Below are positions 13,056 to 20,635 of a stretch of DNA of 27,168 bases, piece by piece. Location of the stretch: IMG/VR virus record IMGVR_UViG_3300009151_000308, positions 1 through 27,168 of that record, one strand, 5' to 3'. The position numbers were made by a program, and so were the translations under genes. This stretch comes from a virus. Numbering within the stretch: position 1 is the stretch's first letter; every line of letters starts with the position of its first letter. The notes under the pieces are model-generated. The model did not search any database, was not told the origin of the DNA, and worked only from the letters and a program-made list of their open reading frames with translations.

Positions 13056-14012
13056 TTACAGTTTAGCCAGAATAGAATGTGCTTCTTGCTTAGGGCTTTC
13101 CAAGCGAGTCAAAGTGCGCTTAATTAACGAATCAGTGGTCTTAAACTCATTAACATGATCGCACAACTCAATAGCAGCCTGCAAAATGCCCCATTTGGTA
13201 CCAGAAATACCAGCACATGTAGGGCCTTCGTACAGTTTGCGTAACTGTGCACGCTTACCAGTTACATTGTCACGAATCCTTTCAGACATGTCGGTTGAGT
13301 ATGGCAACCACAAATCCATAAAGTCTTCAAACATGTAATCGCTAGCGTTCTGTGTCGCAAAATGCTCAGCCATACGCTCCCAATGCTTAAAAGCACCCAA
13401 ACTAGATTGAATGTGCATTCTTGCAGCCTCAATCTTGGTAGCCCAACTGCTGGTATGGCGAATAGTAAACGATGTCTTGTTGCTATCCATTTGCCGTTCA
13501 GCGATTGCTTGAGTATTAGCACAAACAACCCGTACGGCTGTAGGGCCTAGCTTTAACCCACCCTGACCGTCGTGCCGTGAAATAAACACAAGGTAAGGGT
13601 ATGTTTCTGACGGGTCATTCCGGACTTGGATTGGTTCGTCCAAGTACATTGTGGCGACAATTTGTCTTCCGCCATCTAAACTAACTAGCGTTTCAAACTT
13701 TAGATTGCTAGTTCCAGCGATGTTTCCATCCAAGACATAATCGATAATATCGCCAAACTCAGAATTTCCAATAACAGTGTACGAATTCTTTTCAATAGAG
13801 AGAATAGAGCCTGTATCATTGCGTACAATCCGTTGCCAACCGGGGATAACACTGTGGTCATCATCAAATAACTCCTTTGTTTCAACTTCCCAGGTTAAAC
13901 CTGCTTGTTTGCGTGCTTCTTCAAACGATCCTGGCCAATCGCCAATTACGTTGCCTAACTTGTGCCAGGCTGGTGTGCGGACAAACATTCCGCTATCAAA
14001 TAAATGTGCCAT
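13056..14012 (-). CDS. DUF932 / phage-plasmid-like protein (TIGR03299 type)
   Basis: 318 residues, close to the usual length of this family. Typical features are the N-terminal 'TPAWHKLGNVI' segment, 'NSYTVIGNSEFGDIIDYVL', the 'FISRHDGQGGLKLGPTAVRVV' core with 'CANTQ' after it, and a long helical C-terminal third. The family is common in actinophages and plasmids; its biochemical function is not established. The start codon is preceded by AGGAGAAAGC. It ends just before the tandem hairpins at 12983-13046. Confidence 0.85.
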   Translation of the reverse strand: MAHLFDSGMFVRTPAWHKLGNVIGDWPGSFEEARKQAGLTWEVETKELFDDDHSVIPGWQRIVRNDTGSILSIEKNSYTVIGNSEFGDIIDYVLDGNIAGTSNLKFETLVSLDGGRQIVATMYLDEPIQVRNDPSETYPYLVFISRHDGQGGLKLGPTAVRVVCANTQAIAERQMDSNKTSFTIRHTSSWATKIEAARMHIQSSLGAFKHWERMAEHFATQNASDYMFEDFMDLWLPYSTDMSERIRDNVTGKRAQLRKLYEGPTCAGISGTKWGILQAAIELCDHVNEFKTTDSLIKRTLTRLESPKQEAHSILAKL

Positions 14013-14020
14013 GCTTTCTC

Positions 14021-14281
14021 CTACAGGCTTATTGTGTGTGTGTAGTCAAGACCTGCTTCTCGTAGCAAGTCGTTTGCGTATCTTTCGGCATCTGACCATG
14101 CGGTCTCTGTGTCAAAAGTTTTGATTTTTGTGATTTTTATTTCTTTAGGTTTACCAGTTGTTTTTACAATAGTGTACTTTCCAGCCACTCCTTCATTTGG
14201 CTCGTAGTAAACCTCAATTAGCATATCTCCAACTAATCTAGTTGCCGCTAATGTTCTCATCGGGTTGTTGTGTTCCTTCAT
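14021..14281 (-). CDS. Small protein of unknown function
   Basis: 86 residues from ATG 14281 (AGAAGG 5 bases upstream); it overlaps the end of the HNH gene by 44 bases, and a later ATG at 14260 is possible. Beta strands come first ('MLIEVYYEP', 'GKYTIVKTT'), then a helix with 'AWSDAERYANDLLREAGL'. No Cys or membrane segment. Not recognised. Confidence 0.55.
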   Translation of the reverse strand: MKEHNNPMRTLAATRLVGDMLIEVYYEPNEGVAGKYTIVKTTGKPKEIKITKIKTFDTETAWSDAERYANDLLREAGLDYTHTISL

Positions 14282-14591
14282 ATTCACCTTCTGGGGTTAA
14301 TAAAACCCACATTCTGTGGATAAGGTTAAGTGGTGTTGTGTGTGGCTCTTCCCATGAATGGACCATAAAACCATTCGCGTAAGATTTTTTGGGATTTAGA
14401 TGAACGCTGTTTGTGCCTAAGTTGTGGCATTCATGGTGTAATGCTACGGCGTTCTCGATGTTGTTTGTGCCTCCTTGTGAGCGGAGTTTGCGGTGATGAG
14501 CTGCCCAACTTTCTGGTAAATCACCACCGCAATACTCGCACATGCCTTTGCAGCGCTTGTAAAGCGCTTTTCGGTCAATACCTTTAGACAC
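14238..14591 (-). CDS. HNH endonuclease
   Basis: 117 residues. A zinc-binding C18-x2-C21 ('MCEYCGG') is followed by the H32-H33 pair ('SWAAHHRKL'), Asn-rich 'GGTNNIENAVAL', and 'HHECHN' (H52, H53, C55, H56), which is the complete beta-beta-alpha metal HNH core. GTG start at 14591, overlapping the stop of the 14584 gene by 8 bases. In phages such proteins act in DNA packaging beside the terminase or as homing/nicking nucleases. No terminase large subunit is visible nearby, so the role is open. Confidence 0.85.
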   Translation of the reverse strand: MSKGIDRKALYKRCKGMCEYCGGDLPESWAAHHRKLRSQGGTNNIENAVALHHECHNLGTNSVHLNPKKSYANGFMVHSWEEPHTTPLNLIHRMWVLLTPEGEYEGTQQPDENISGN

Positions 14592-14928
14592 GCATACCGC
14601 TGTTTTTGTGGTCAGAATCGATAGCGTACGACATTGTCCTTGCTGCTTCTACATTGTTCTTAAGGATTGAAAGGTGCATTGATAGTGCTTTGGTGTTTGC
14701 TTCTGCAAGTTTGGCATACAAACGGTCATCGGCGCTTTCTAAAAATGCTTTGTTTTCTTTCTCAAAAACAGTTCCAGTTGCTGATAACCCTGCTTGAGAC
14801 AGTTTTGTTCGATATTTTTGGTCAGCTAATACTTCTTCAACCAAAGCATCTTTGTAGTCTTGATATACCGCGGACTGTTCTAAAGTTACTTGCTCTAGAT
14901 CATGCACGATACTGGTTTGTCGTATCAC
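14584..14928 (-). CDS. Helical protein of unknown function
   Basis: 114 residues, almost entirely charged helix and probably coiled-coil, ending 'SYAIDSDHKNSGMRV'. GTG start with AGGA upstream and a GTGA overlap with the upstream stop. No Cys or membrane segment. Not recognised; its coupling to the HNH gene suggests a shared role. Confidence 0.55.
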   Translation of the reverse strand: MIRQTSIVHDLEQVTLEQSAVYQDYKDALVEEVLADQKYRTKLSQAGLSATGTVFEKENKAFLESADDRLYAKLAEANTKALSMHLSILKNNVEAARTMSYAIDSDHKNSGMRV

Positions 14929-15170
14929 TTCTTTTTTCCTAACTCTTTGGCTAGCTTAGCGATGATGGCCACAAGGTCGTCCACAATGTCTTCGTAGATA
15001 GAAGTTTTAGGGTCTTCTTGCGGGGTTGGCTTGTGAAAGTGCTCGTTTGCTTTGGCGTTACTATATGGTTTTTTTTCATTGTTATCGTGAAAAAACCAAC
15101 TGGTGTCGCGCTTGCGTTCCTTTGGCACTTCGGGTAAGTTTGGTGGTGGAGTCGTGTTGTTCTCGTCCAT
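14925..15170 (-). CDS. Small Pro-rich charged protein
   Basis: 81 residues with a clear AAAGGAG 11 bases before the ATG. The head is disordered and Pro/Asn-rich ('TTPPPNLPEVPKERKRD'). The tail is a short amphipathic helix ('IVDDLVAIIAKLAKELGKKK'). Such ends often bind a partner protein. Function unknown. Confidence 0.6.
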   Translation of the reverse strand: MDENNTTPPPNLPEVPKERKRDTSWFFHDNNEKKPYSNAKANEHFHKPTPQEDPKTSIYEDIVDDLVAIIAKLAKELGKKK

Positions 15171-15206
15171 TGCGGTTCTTTCTCCTTTGTGTGTGTTGAG
15201 TGGAAG

Positions 15207-15233
15207 GCCCCCTAGTTCTCTAGGGGGTCTTTT
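15207..15233. terminator. Intrinsic terminator hairpin
   Basis: CCCCCTAG-TTCT-CTAGGGGG perfect 8-pair stem, followed on the plus strand by TCTTTT. On the minus strand it follows the stop of the 15232 gene but has no U-tract. It probably attenuates between the 15232 and 14925 genes or stops stray rightward transcripts. Confidence 0.6.
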
Positions 15234-15363
15234 ACATTACTGCAGTTATCTTAATGTCTGAGCAATGATTTTCCAATTCTTGTTCGACTCTTTCAGAAGC
15301 CGTTTCAGGATCTGGAGCGTCAAGCGTTACTCGGACTATAGCCTCTACTTCATAAGTCGGCAT
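15232..15363 (-). CDS. 43-residue protein
   Basis: ATG with AAAAGGAG 6 bases upstream. Sequence pattern: one beta strand ('YEVEAIVRVTLDAPDP'), an acidic helix ('ETASERVEQELENHC') and a final strand ('DIKITAVM'). This beta-alpha-beta layout with 'V-x-L-D-A-x-D/x-P-E-T-A' recurs in very small phage proteins of unknown function. It is the first leftward gene from the divergent region. Confidence 0.65.
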   Translation of the reverse strand: MPTYEVEAIVRVTLDAPDPETASERVEQELENHCSDIKITAVM

Positions 15364-15394
15364 TAATTTCTCCTTTTATTTCCTAGTGGTGTTC

Positions 15395-15433
15395 TTGACT
15401 TGACTTCCTTACTGTGTATGCTAGTAGTACACA
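15395..15433 (+). promoter_or_regulatory. Rightward promoter with an operator-like inverted repeat
   Basis: TTGACT (15395-15400), a 16-base spacer and TATGCT (15417-15422). The inverted repeat TGTGTA-N9-TACACA (15413-15433) covers the -10 box and could be a repressor site. The first gene starts about 30 bases on. Confidence 0.6.
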
Positions 15434-15451
15434 CTGACAGAAAGGTTACTG

Positions 15452-15676
15452 ATGGCACTCAGTCTTGACGTACCAGTTGTAAAGAAAGACAAAATCTGTT
15501 CTTTACAAAAACTTCGCAATAAATTAGATGTAGATGATCAAGCAATACTTGATAGCTGGATTGATGGAAAGGTAACACCTTACCGCATCTACATGGCTCT
15601 TAAACGAGACGGACATGCTATCGGCAGACAAGTTGTCTACGAACATATGAATGGATGTTGTATCTGTGGCTCTTAA
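15452..15676 (+). CDS. Small HTH-like DNA-binding protein
   Basis: 74 residues. The order is a basic head with one Cys, 'ILDSWIDGKVTPYRIYMALK' as the first helices, then 'GHAIGRQVVYEHMNGCCICGS' as a recognition-type helix and terminal Cys cluster. The 'G-H-x-I/V-x-R/G-Q-V-V-x-x-H' ending is familiar from small actinophage proteins placed just before a metallophosphoesterase. AAAGG precedes the ATG. It overlaps the next gene by 26 bases. DNA binding is inferred from the HTH pattern. Confidence 0.6.
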   Translation: MALSLDVPVVKKDKICSLQKLRNKLDVDDQAILDSWIDGKVTPYRIYMALKRDGHAIGRQVVYEHMNGCCICGS

Positions 15677-16853
15677 AGATTTTGTTGAAATGGGCCCTGG
15701 CAGCCCTGACCCTCGTGGCAAACACCCAAACATTCCTAAAGGGTGGGAGCCACGTTTAGAGTATGACGAAGCGCAGGGCGGTTATCTTGTCACTAAACCC
15801 CGCGAGGTCAAACAAGACGACCCAAGTTCTTTAGAAATCTTTGACCAATTTAATGTGAATCCTGATAAATGGAAAATCACTAATTTGCGCAGATCTACAT
15901 GGCAAACATTTAGTGGCGAATGGCTTGAATCTTTTAAAGCCACTTTTGTGCCGGTTACTCAGTTTAATGAGACACTTAGACTAGATGCAGACCAGTTAAT
16001 TGAGGAAGTTAAGCGTCACAAACCAAGCAAGCGTACAGCCCCCTCAGGAGACTTTACAGCCGTTTTTGCTGTGGGTGACACTCAGATAGGTAAAGTAGAC
16101 GGCGGTGGCTCAGAGACCATTCTGAGGAACATGCTGACGCGTTTTGACGCCTCTAAAGACCGCCTGACTGATTATCGCAAATTAGGTTACGGTATTGGCG
16201 AAGTAGTTGCTCCGTGGTTGGGTGACTGTATTGAGGGTAATCAAAGTCAAAGCGGGAATGCTGCAGCAGCTGGTCGTATAGATTTGACGATTACAGAACA
16301 ATACCGTGTGCTACGTCGAACGATGATGTATCAGATTAAAGCCTTAGCGCCTATGGTTGAAAGGCTTATTATTCCTGTTATTCCAGGTAATCATGACGAA
16401 GCTGAGCGCAGGGGTGGGATTGTTCGGTCTTACACTGATTCTTGGGCTATTGAAGCTGGAGTTGCTGTGGCGGATGCTTGTGCAGCAAATCCAGAGGTTT
16501 ACGGAAATGTATCGTTTATCTTTCCTCAGCCTGATGAGTTAACTGTCACTATGCAAACTAGCAATACTATTCTTGCTATGGCACATGGACACCAGTTTGG
16601 TAGAGATCCAATTAAATGGTGGCAAGCACAGTCGCACGGACGTCAACCTGTAGGCGAAGCGCACATTCTGTTAGGCGCTCATCTTCACCATCATAAAATG
16701 CAGGATAGTGGCCAAGACCGTGTGTTTATCCAGGTCCCTGCGCTTGATGGCGGGTCTACTTGGTTCAGGCATAGGCAAGGTGAAAGCGCTAAAGCAGGTC
16801 TGCTAACATTTGTTACATCAAACGGCGCATGGCATGAAATGAGTATTTTGTAA
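15651..16853 (+). CDS. Metallophosphoesterase (Mre11/SbcD-like nuclease superfamily)
   Basis: 400 residues. Family motifs in order: GDTQ (D143, Q145), GDCIEG (191-196), GNHDE (246-250), HGH (312-314) and GAHLHHH (342-348). This is the two-metal site of calcineurin-like phosphoesterases; the second position of motif I is Gln instead of the usual His. The first 130 residues are an extra N-terminal region with a Trp-rich part ('PDKWKITNLRRSTWQTFSGE'). Actinophages often carry this protein near replication genes; nuclease activity in recombination is likely but unproven. The start at 15651 has a weak site; a GTG at 15666 is possible. It ends TAATG into the next gene. Confidence 0.85.
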   Translation: MDVVSVALKDFVEMGPGSPDPRGKHPNIPKGWEPRLEYDEAQGGYLVTKPREVKQDDPSSLEIFDQFNVNPDKWKITNLRRSTWQTFSGEWLESFKATFVPVTQFNETLRLDADQLIEEVKRHKPSKRTAPSGDFTAVFAVGDTQIGKVDGGGSETILRNMLTRFDASKDRLTDYRKLGYGIGEVVAPWLGDCIEGNQSQSGNAAAAGRIDLTITEQYRVLRRTMMYQIKALAPMVERLIIPVIPGNHDEAERRGGIVRSYTDSWAIEAGVAVADACAANPEVYGNVSFIFPQPDELTVTMQTSNTILAMAHGHQFGRDPIKWWQAQSHGRQPVGEAHILLGAHLHHHKMQDSGQDRVFIQVPALDGGSTWFRHRQGESAKAGLLTFVTSNGAWHEMSIL

Positions 16854-17110
16854 TGGACCAAACAATCCTTGACGAAGCATGGGAACTAGTTAATGGAGAT
16901 CGTCAAAGCGACTATGGCAAAGCTAAAACTAACATGAGCAGAACAGCCAAAATTTGGTCAGGTATTTTAGACATTGATGTGACACCTGAACAAGTGGCTT
17001 TATGTATGGCTGGTGTAAAACTTGCTCGTACACAACAGGCATACAAGCGTGACAATGTTGTCGATGCTGTTGGTTATCTGCTTGTTTACGACAATGTTAT
17101 TAGGTCATGA
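16853..17110 (+). CDS. DUF6378-like phage protein
   Basis: 85 residues. Diagnostic pattern: 'GDRQSDYGKAKTNM' near the start, a central 'IWSGIL' and 'VTPEQVALCMAGVKLAR', and the ending 'RDNVVDAVGYLLVYD'. This 'GDR-x3-YG ... K-x-A-R ... DN-x-x-D-x-x-GY' signature defines a small helical family common in phages; its role is unknown, possibly linked to nucleotides by its His/Asp-rich helical-bundle form. One-base TAATG overlap upstream and ATGA overlap downstream. Confidence 0.75.
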   Translation: MDQTILDEAWELVNGDRQSDYGKAKTNMSRTAKIWSGILDIDVTPEQVALCMAGVKLARTQQAYKRDNVVDAVGYLLVYDNVIRS

Positions 17111-17313
17111 GACGCCAAATTGTCATCAAACTTTTTGGTGATGAGATTGTCAATATTCTCATTGACGAAAGTGATGATGATGTTTTAGAAGAAACAGAAG
17201 ATTCTGCGGAGCATTTGGGATCTGTAGGTTCAGCAGATGTTTCTATCTCCGGGAAGAGTTCTGTTGGTTTTGGGTCTCCGTGGTCTGTGGAGTATTGGTC
17301 TGAAGAAGATTAA
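17107..17313 (+). CDS. Small acidic protein of unknown function
   Basis: 68 residues. One strand ('QIVIKLFGDEIVNILID') is followed by a highly acidic, Ser/Gly-rich tail ('ESDDDVLEETEDSAEHLG') ending in Trp/Tyr ('SPWSVEYWSEED'). Starts by ATGA overlap. Its last 71 bases overlap the end of the opposite-strand gene at 17243. Not recognised. Confidence 0.6.
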   Translation: MRRQIVIKLFGDEIVNILIDESDDDVLEETEDSAEHLGSVGSADVSISGKSSVGFGSPWSVEYWSEED

Positions 17314-17473
17314 CTCTGTGCTCTACCCATTCAACTTTTTGCACATCATAATCGTCATTAATGTTGTCGGATTTCCAACCACATCTACAACCCGCTGATT
17401 TCAGCACTGTTAAAACACCATTTATTGGTTTAATTTGTATTGCTTGGTCGTAACGGCACTTTTTGTTAGCCAT
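17243..17473 (-). CDS. Small protein with Cys residues, unknown function
   Basis: 76 residues. 'MANKKCRYDQ' and 'GCRCGWKSD' supply Cys that may bind metal; the 'CRCGW' type is frequent in small actinophage proteins. The last 25 residues are Gln/Thr/Asn-rich and lie in the overlap with the opposite-strand gene. The ATG shares a base with the TAA of the 17473 fibre gene. Expressed as the tail of the leftward fibre cassette. Confidence 0.5.
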   Translation of the reverse strand: MANKKCRYDQAIQIKPINGVLTVLKSAGCRCGWKSDNINDDYDVQKVEWVEHRVNLLQTNTPQTTETQNQQNSSRR

Positions 17474-18177
17474 TATGCCGCTTCGTAGATTCCACTAAAA
17501 ACAATAAGGTCACTTGTGTTACGTGTGTAGATAGCGCTTGTGATACCAGCGCGGTTAGCGTAAATAATTGATGGTGAAGCAGTTGTTGTAATGCTTAACA
17601 GCTGAGGAATAAATGTTGTTGTGCTGTTTGGCGAAATGATAAGGGCAGCAGTTGATGCTGTGCCTGTAAGTTGTGCTCTGCCTGTGCCTGACCAGTTGGT
17701 ATCTAATGCTGTTACCGGAAGACTGAGCACAAGAGACGTACTGCCAATAGTTGCTGTGGCTAGTGACCAACTACCTTTGAAATAGACTGTTTTGCCTATT
17801 TGTTTCCACTGTCCTACTGGGACAGTGGCGCCTGTGGCCCAACTAGTACCTGTGACAGTTGGGTTGTAAGTTGTCCAAGCCGTGCGATCTACAGCCAAAG
17901 TAGAGCCAGATACACCGCCGATAGTTGACGTCGAATCAATCGTTCCGGTTATGTTAGTGGCTGTTAGTTGTGCAAGATTTAATGACGCTGTTGCAGAATT
18001 GTAATCCGCTAAGGTATCAACTTGTAGTGGCGCTGCTACCCATTTGTTGTCTAGGTAAACAATGGTGTCATTAAGGTTCGGGCTTCCAGCGCTGATGTCG
18101 GTAATGTCGTTCAGTTCATGGACATGCCCTGTTGCCGAGGATGTTGATGTTACTTTTCCTTGGTTTACTAAATCCAT
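17473..18177 (-). CDS. Tail fibre protein (second cassette)
   Basis: 234 residues, Thr/Ser/Gly-rich. Near the start is 'GHVHELNDITDI', a His-rich motif typical of phage fibre proteins. A linker follows, then a C-terminal beta domain of about 130 residues beginning 'TTYNPTVTG' with 'WKQIGKTVYFKGSW' in the middle. It probably forms the outer fibre or the receptor-binding tip. One-base TAATG overlap with the upstream gene. Confidence 0.7.
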   Translation of the reverse strand: MDLVNQGKVTSTSSATGHVHELNDITDISAGSPNLNDTIVYLDNKWVAAPLQVDTLADYNSATASLNLAQLTATNITGTIDSTSTIGGVSGSTLAVDRTAWTTYNPTVTGTSWATGATVPVGQWKQIGKTVYFKGSWSLATATIGSTSLVLSLPVTALDTNWSGTGRAQLTGTASTAALIISPNSTTTFIPQLLSITTTASPSIIYANRAGITSAIYTRNTSDLIVFSGIYEAA

Positions 18178-19724
18178 TAGGTAACTGTTACTTTCATTTG
18201 CCCATTAATGTTTGTTAATCCAGAAGTTAAATCACGGTCTAATCTCATGTATCCAGTACTAGAGTTGGAATAATCATACATTTGTCCGCCAATTGTTATG
18301 CCTTTGTATGTACCTGCTTTTAGTAGCGCTACCCATTCGGATGGAATCGTTATCCATCCTGACTTTCCTTTTGTTAGCGGCACAGTAGTAAAGCGGTACC
18401 ATCCTGATTTGTCTGCGGGTTTTGATGTGGCATAGTCAGTTGTGCTATTAACTGTGTTTGCAGAGGAATAAGTGGTGTACTTATGCAATGTCATTGTTAC
18501 ATAAGTTGTTGTTGGGCCTGGACTTACAGAACTTCGCTTAAAATATATTGCAATGTTTGACCATGTAGCGCTTGGCACATTAGCAAAAGCATTAGAGCCA
18601 TAATAAAAGAACGTGTAATAAGTTCCTGCAAGGTCTGAATAAGAGTATCCGTTGCCGTGGTAATAGTTATTTGATGTTCCTAACCAAGCTGGGGTAGCAT
18701 ACAAACCGCCATCAACCCATGTATAGGCTTGTTTAGGGTTAACATAATAATCACCGTTAACGTAATTATCTGTAGTAAATGTAGTTGCTAGTCCTGTTGG
18801 TGAGTTATCAGGACCTACCTTTGCTTGCAAAGCAATCGTGTATGTTGAACCTTTTGTTAAGCCTGTTATTGTGGCACCTGACGCTACCGAGCTACCACCT
18901 GTAAATGCTACGCCTGTATTAAAATCAACGATGTCAAAAGATGTTGCGCCAGAGTATGTTCCTGTCCAAGTTACAACAGCACTAACATCTGTAATACCAG
19001 TAGACGACACTGTTGGGGCAAATGTTGGTGCAGGTAGCTGGTCAAAATTTACTGTGATTGGTTGCGTTACTGATCCTGTGCTTATGGTGTTTGTTGTCGC
19101 ATTGTAAATCGGGCCAAAAGCATTTAGCTTAAAGTCAATTGGTGTCTGTGCTGTTGGTGAAGTGTAAGTGACTGTTTGCGTGCCAACTGGGCTGTTTCCA
19201 CTAGCTATTGTTGTGTTGGTATCTGTGTTAAAAATAGTCCAACTTGTAGCGTTTGGTACGTTAAAAGTAAACGTTACTGTGTTGTACGAAGGTGTACTTA
19301 AAGTGTAAGTAAAAGTATCTACGTACACTGTTGTAGGGTAAACCTGCACCCATCGTGAAGTAGGAGTAGTAAAAATAATTTCGCCTTGTGTTGTTGCTGT
19401 GGCAGCAAAAGCAGTTCCTGTTGGTGTTGCAGTAAATGATGTAGAGCTAGTAACTGTAGCTACGGTATATGTGGTGTTGATGGTGGACGGTGAAGCGCCT
19501 ACTACTGTAACCAAATCACCTACTACAAATGAATGTCCTGTTACTGTAAATGTGGCTTTATTGGGTGAACTTGTAACAACAATGGCTGTCGTTTTTGCTT
19601 TGTTTAAGTTACGCCATGCTTTTTGTGCCGGAACATATTTACCATTTTCGTCATAAACAGATAGACGCTTAGCAACGTTAAATGTGTGCTGTGCGCTATT
19701 TGCCGATGTATTTGGTGTAGTCAT
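18177..19724 (-). CDS. Large multi-domain fibre/adhesin protein with an FN3-like domain
   Basis: 515 residues from ATG 19724 (TAATG overlap; an in-frame GTG 15 bases upstream is less likely). Residues about 55-105 hold the 'GHSFVVGDLVTVVG' domain shared with the 20632 gene and the minor tail protein. A fibronectin-III-like domain lies near 238-320 ('ITDVSAVVTWTGTYSGA', 'ITGLTKGSTYTIALQAK'). The last 190 residues are Tyr/Ser-rich ('NNYYHGNGYSYSDL') and end in strands; they look like a carbohydrate-binding or adhesive head, but no family is named. Likely host-surface attachment. Confidence 0.7.
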   Translation of the reverse strand: MTTPNTSANSAQHTFNVAKRLSVYDENGKYVPAQKAWRNLNKAKTTAIVVTSSPNKATFTVTGHSFVVGDLVTVVGASPSTINTTYTVATVTSSTSFTATPTGTAFAATATTQGEIIFTTPTSRWVQVYPTTVYVDTFTYTLSTPSYNTVTFTFNVPNATSWTIFNTDTNTTIASGNSPVGTQTVTYTSPTAQTPIDFKLNAFGPIYNATTNTISTGSVTQPITVNFDQLPAPTFAPTVSSTGITDVSAVVTWTGTYSGATSFDIVDFNTGVAFTGGSSVASGATITGLTKGSTYTIALQAKVGPDNSPTGLATTFTTDNYVNGDYYVNPKQAYTWVDGGLYATPAWLGTSNNYYHGNGYSYSDLAGTYYTFFYYGSNAFANVPSATWSNIAIYFKRSSVSPGPTTTYVTMTLHKYTTYSSANTVNSTTDYATSKPADKSGWYRFTTVPLTKGKSGWITIPSEWVALLKAGTYKGITIGGQMYDYSNSSTGYMRLDRDLTSGLTNINGQMKVTVT

Positions 19725-20635
19725 TAGTATTGAACCCACATAGATCCGTATGGATAAGTACCTGTAGTTGGGGCTGCCGAACTAGAAATATTTACCGTTG
19801 ACAATACTGATGTGGTACCGGTTGTTCCGTCCCACAAATACACATACATAGTATTTGTATCTTGTTGTAGGTAAATTGTTCCGTTAGTGATTGCACCGCC
19901 TGTGTTTGTGCTTGTGTAAAAAGCGGCAGAAGCAGCAGCAGCGTTAGCATAAGACTGAACGCCTGAAGAACCCTTTACACCCGCAAGGCTTACTTTCCAA
20001 GAAGCATAAGTTCCAGTGCCACCCCATGTGTCAACATTTACTGTGACATTTAATGAAGATACAGCAGTAATGATTCCTTCAACAAAGTTAACTGGTGCTG
20101 TAGGGTATGCAAGGCGCACACGGTTTCCTACTGCATAAGCTCCAATAGCGCTAAAAGCAAAAACTTGGTTACCTGTTGATGTTGGGATTGCGTATGAAGT
20201 AGTTGATGTAATACCATCGTATCCAGCACCAGTAGGACCTGTTGAGCCGCCACCAAAACTACCTTGAAGTGCCCAAGAGCCAGATACCTTTAGATAAATA
20301 TTTTTGTTGGTGTAGTCCATGTAAACATCACCGTTGTTACTGGACGTTGGTGCTGGAGGTGATGATGTTGGTGCACCTGATCCTACATAAACCGATGTTC
20401 CAGTAGCACCAGTATTACCTTGCGGAATACTAAAGTTAAAAACAGCAGCTGATGAAGTTCCTGCGTTAGTTACAGTTGCGCTTGAGCCTGCGCTACCAGT
20501 TGTCACTGTTCCTACTGCAATAGTTGCTGCTGATCCCGCACTACCTGCTGCGCCTGTTGGCCCTACTCCACGTAAAACACCTGTTCGGACTTGTACTGTT
20601 CCGCCAGAGGTTAGACGGACTGTGTTGTTGCTCAT
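19724..20635 (-). CDS. Collagen-like / Gly-rich fibre protein (second cassette)
   Basis: 303 residues. The head ('TVRLTSGGTVQVRTGVLRG') is followed by short 'GPTGAAGSAGSA' and 'PQGNTGATGT' collagen-type stretches (residues 25-80), the motif 'NGDVYMDYTNKNIYLKVSGS' found in phage fibre linkers, and a beta C-terminal half ending 'YPYGSMWVQY'. GGAG lies 5 bases before the ATG; ATGA overlap. It sits in the same position after a BppU-like gene as the collagen-like gene at 3354 does. Confidence 0.7.
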   Translation of the reverse strand: MSNNTVRLTSGGTVQVRTGVLRGVGPTGAAGSAGSAATIAVGTVTTGSAGSSATVTNAGTSSAAVFNFSIPQGNTGATGTSVYVGSGAPTSSPPAPTSSNNGDVYMDYTNKNIYLKVSGSWALQGSFGGGSTGPTGAGYDGITSTTSYAIPTSTGNQVFAFSAIGAYAVGNRVRLAYPTAPVNFVEGIITAVSSLNVTVNVDTWGGTGTYASWKVSLAGVKGSSGVQSYANAAAASAAFYTSTNTGGAITNGTIYLQQDTNTMYVYLWDGTTGTTSVLSTVNISSSAAPTTGTYPYGSMWVQY

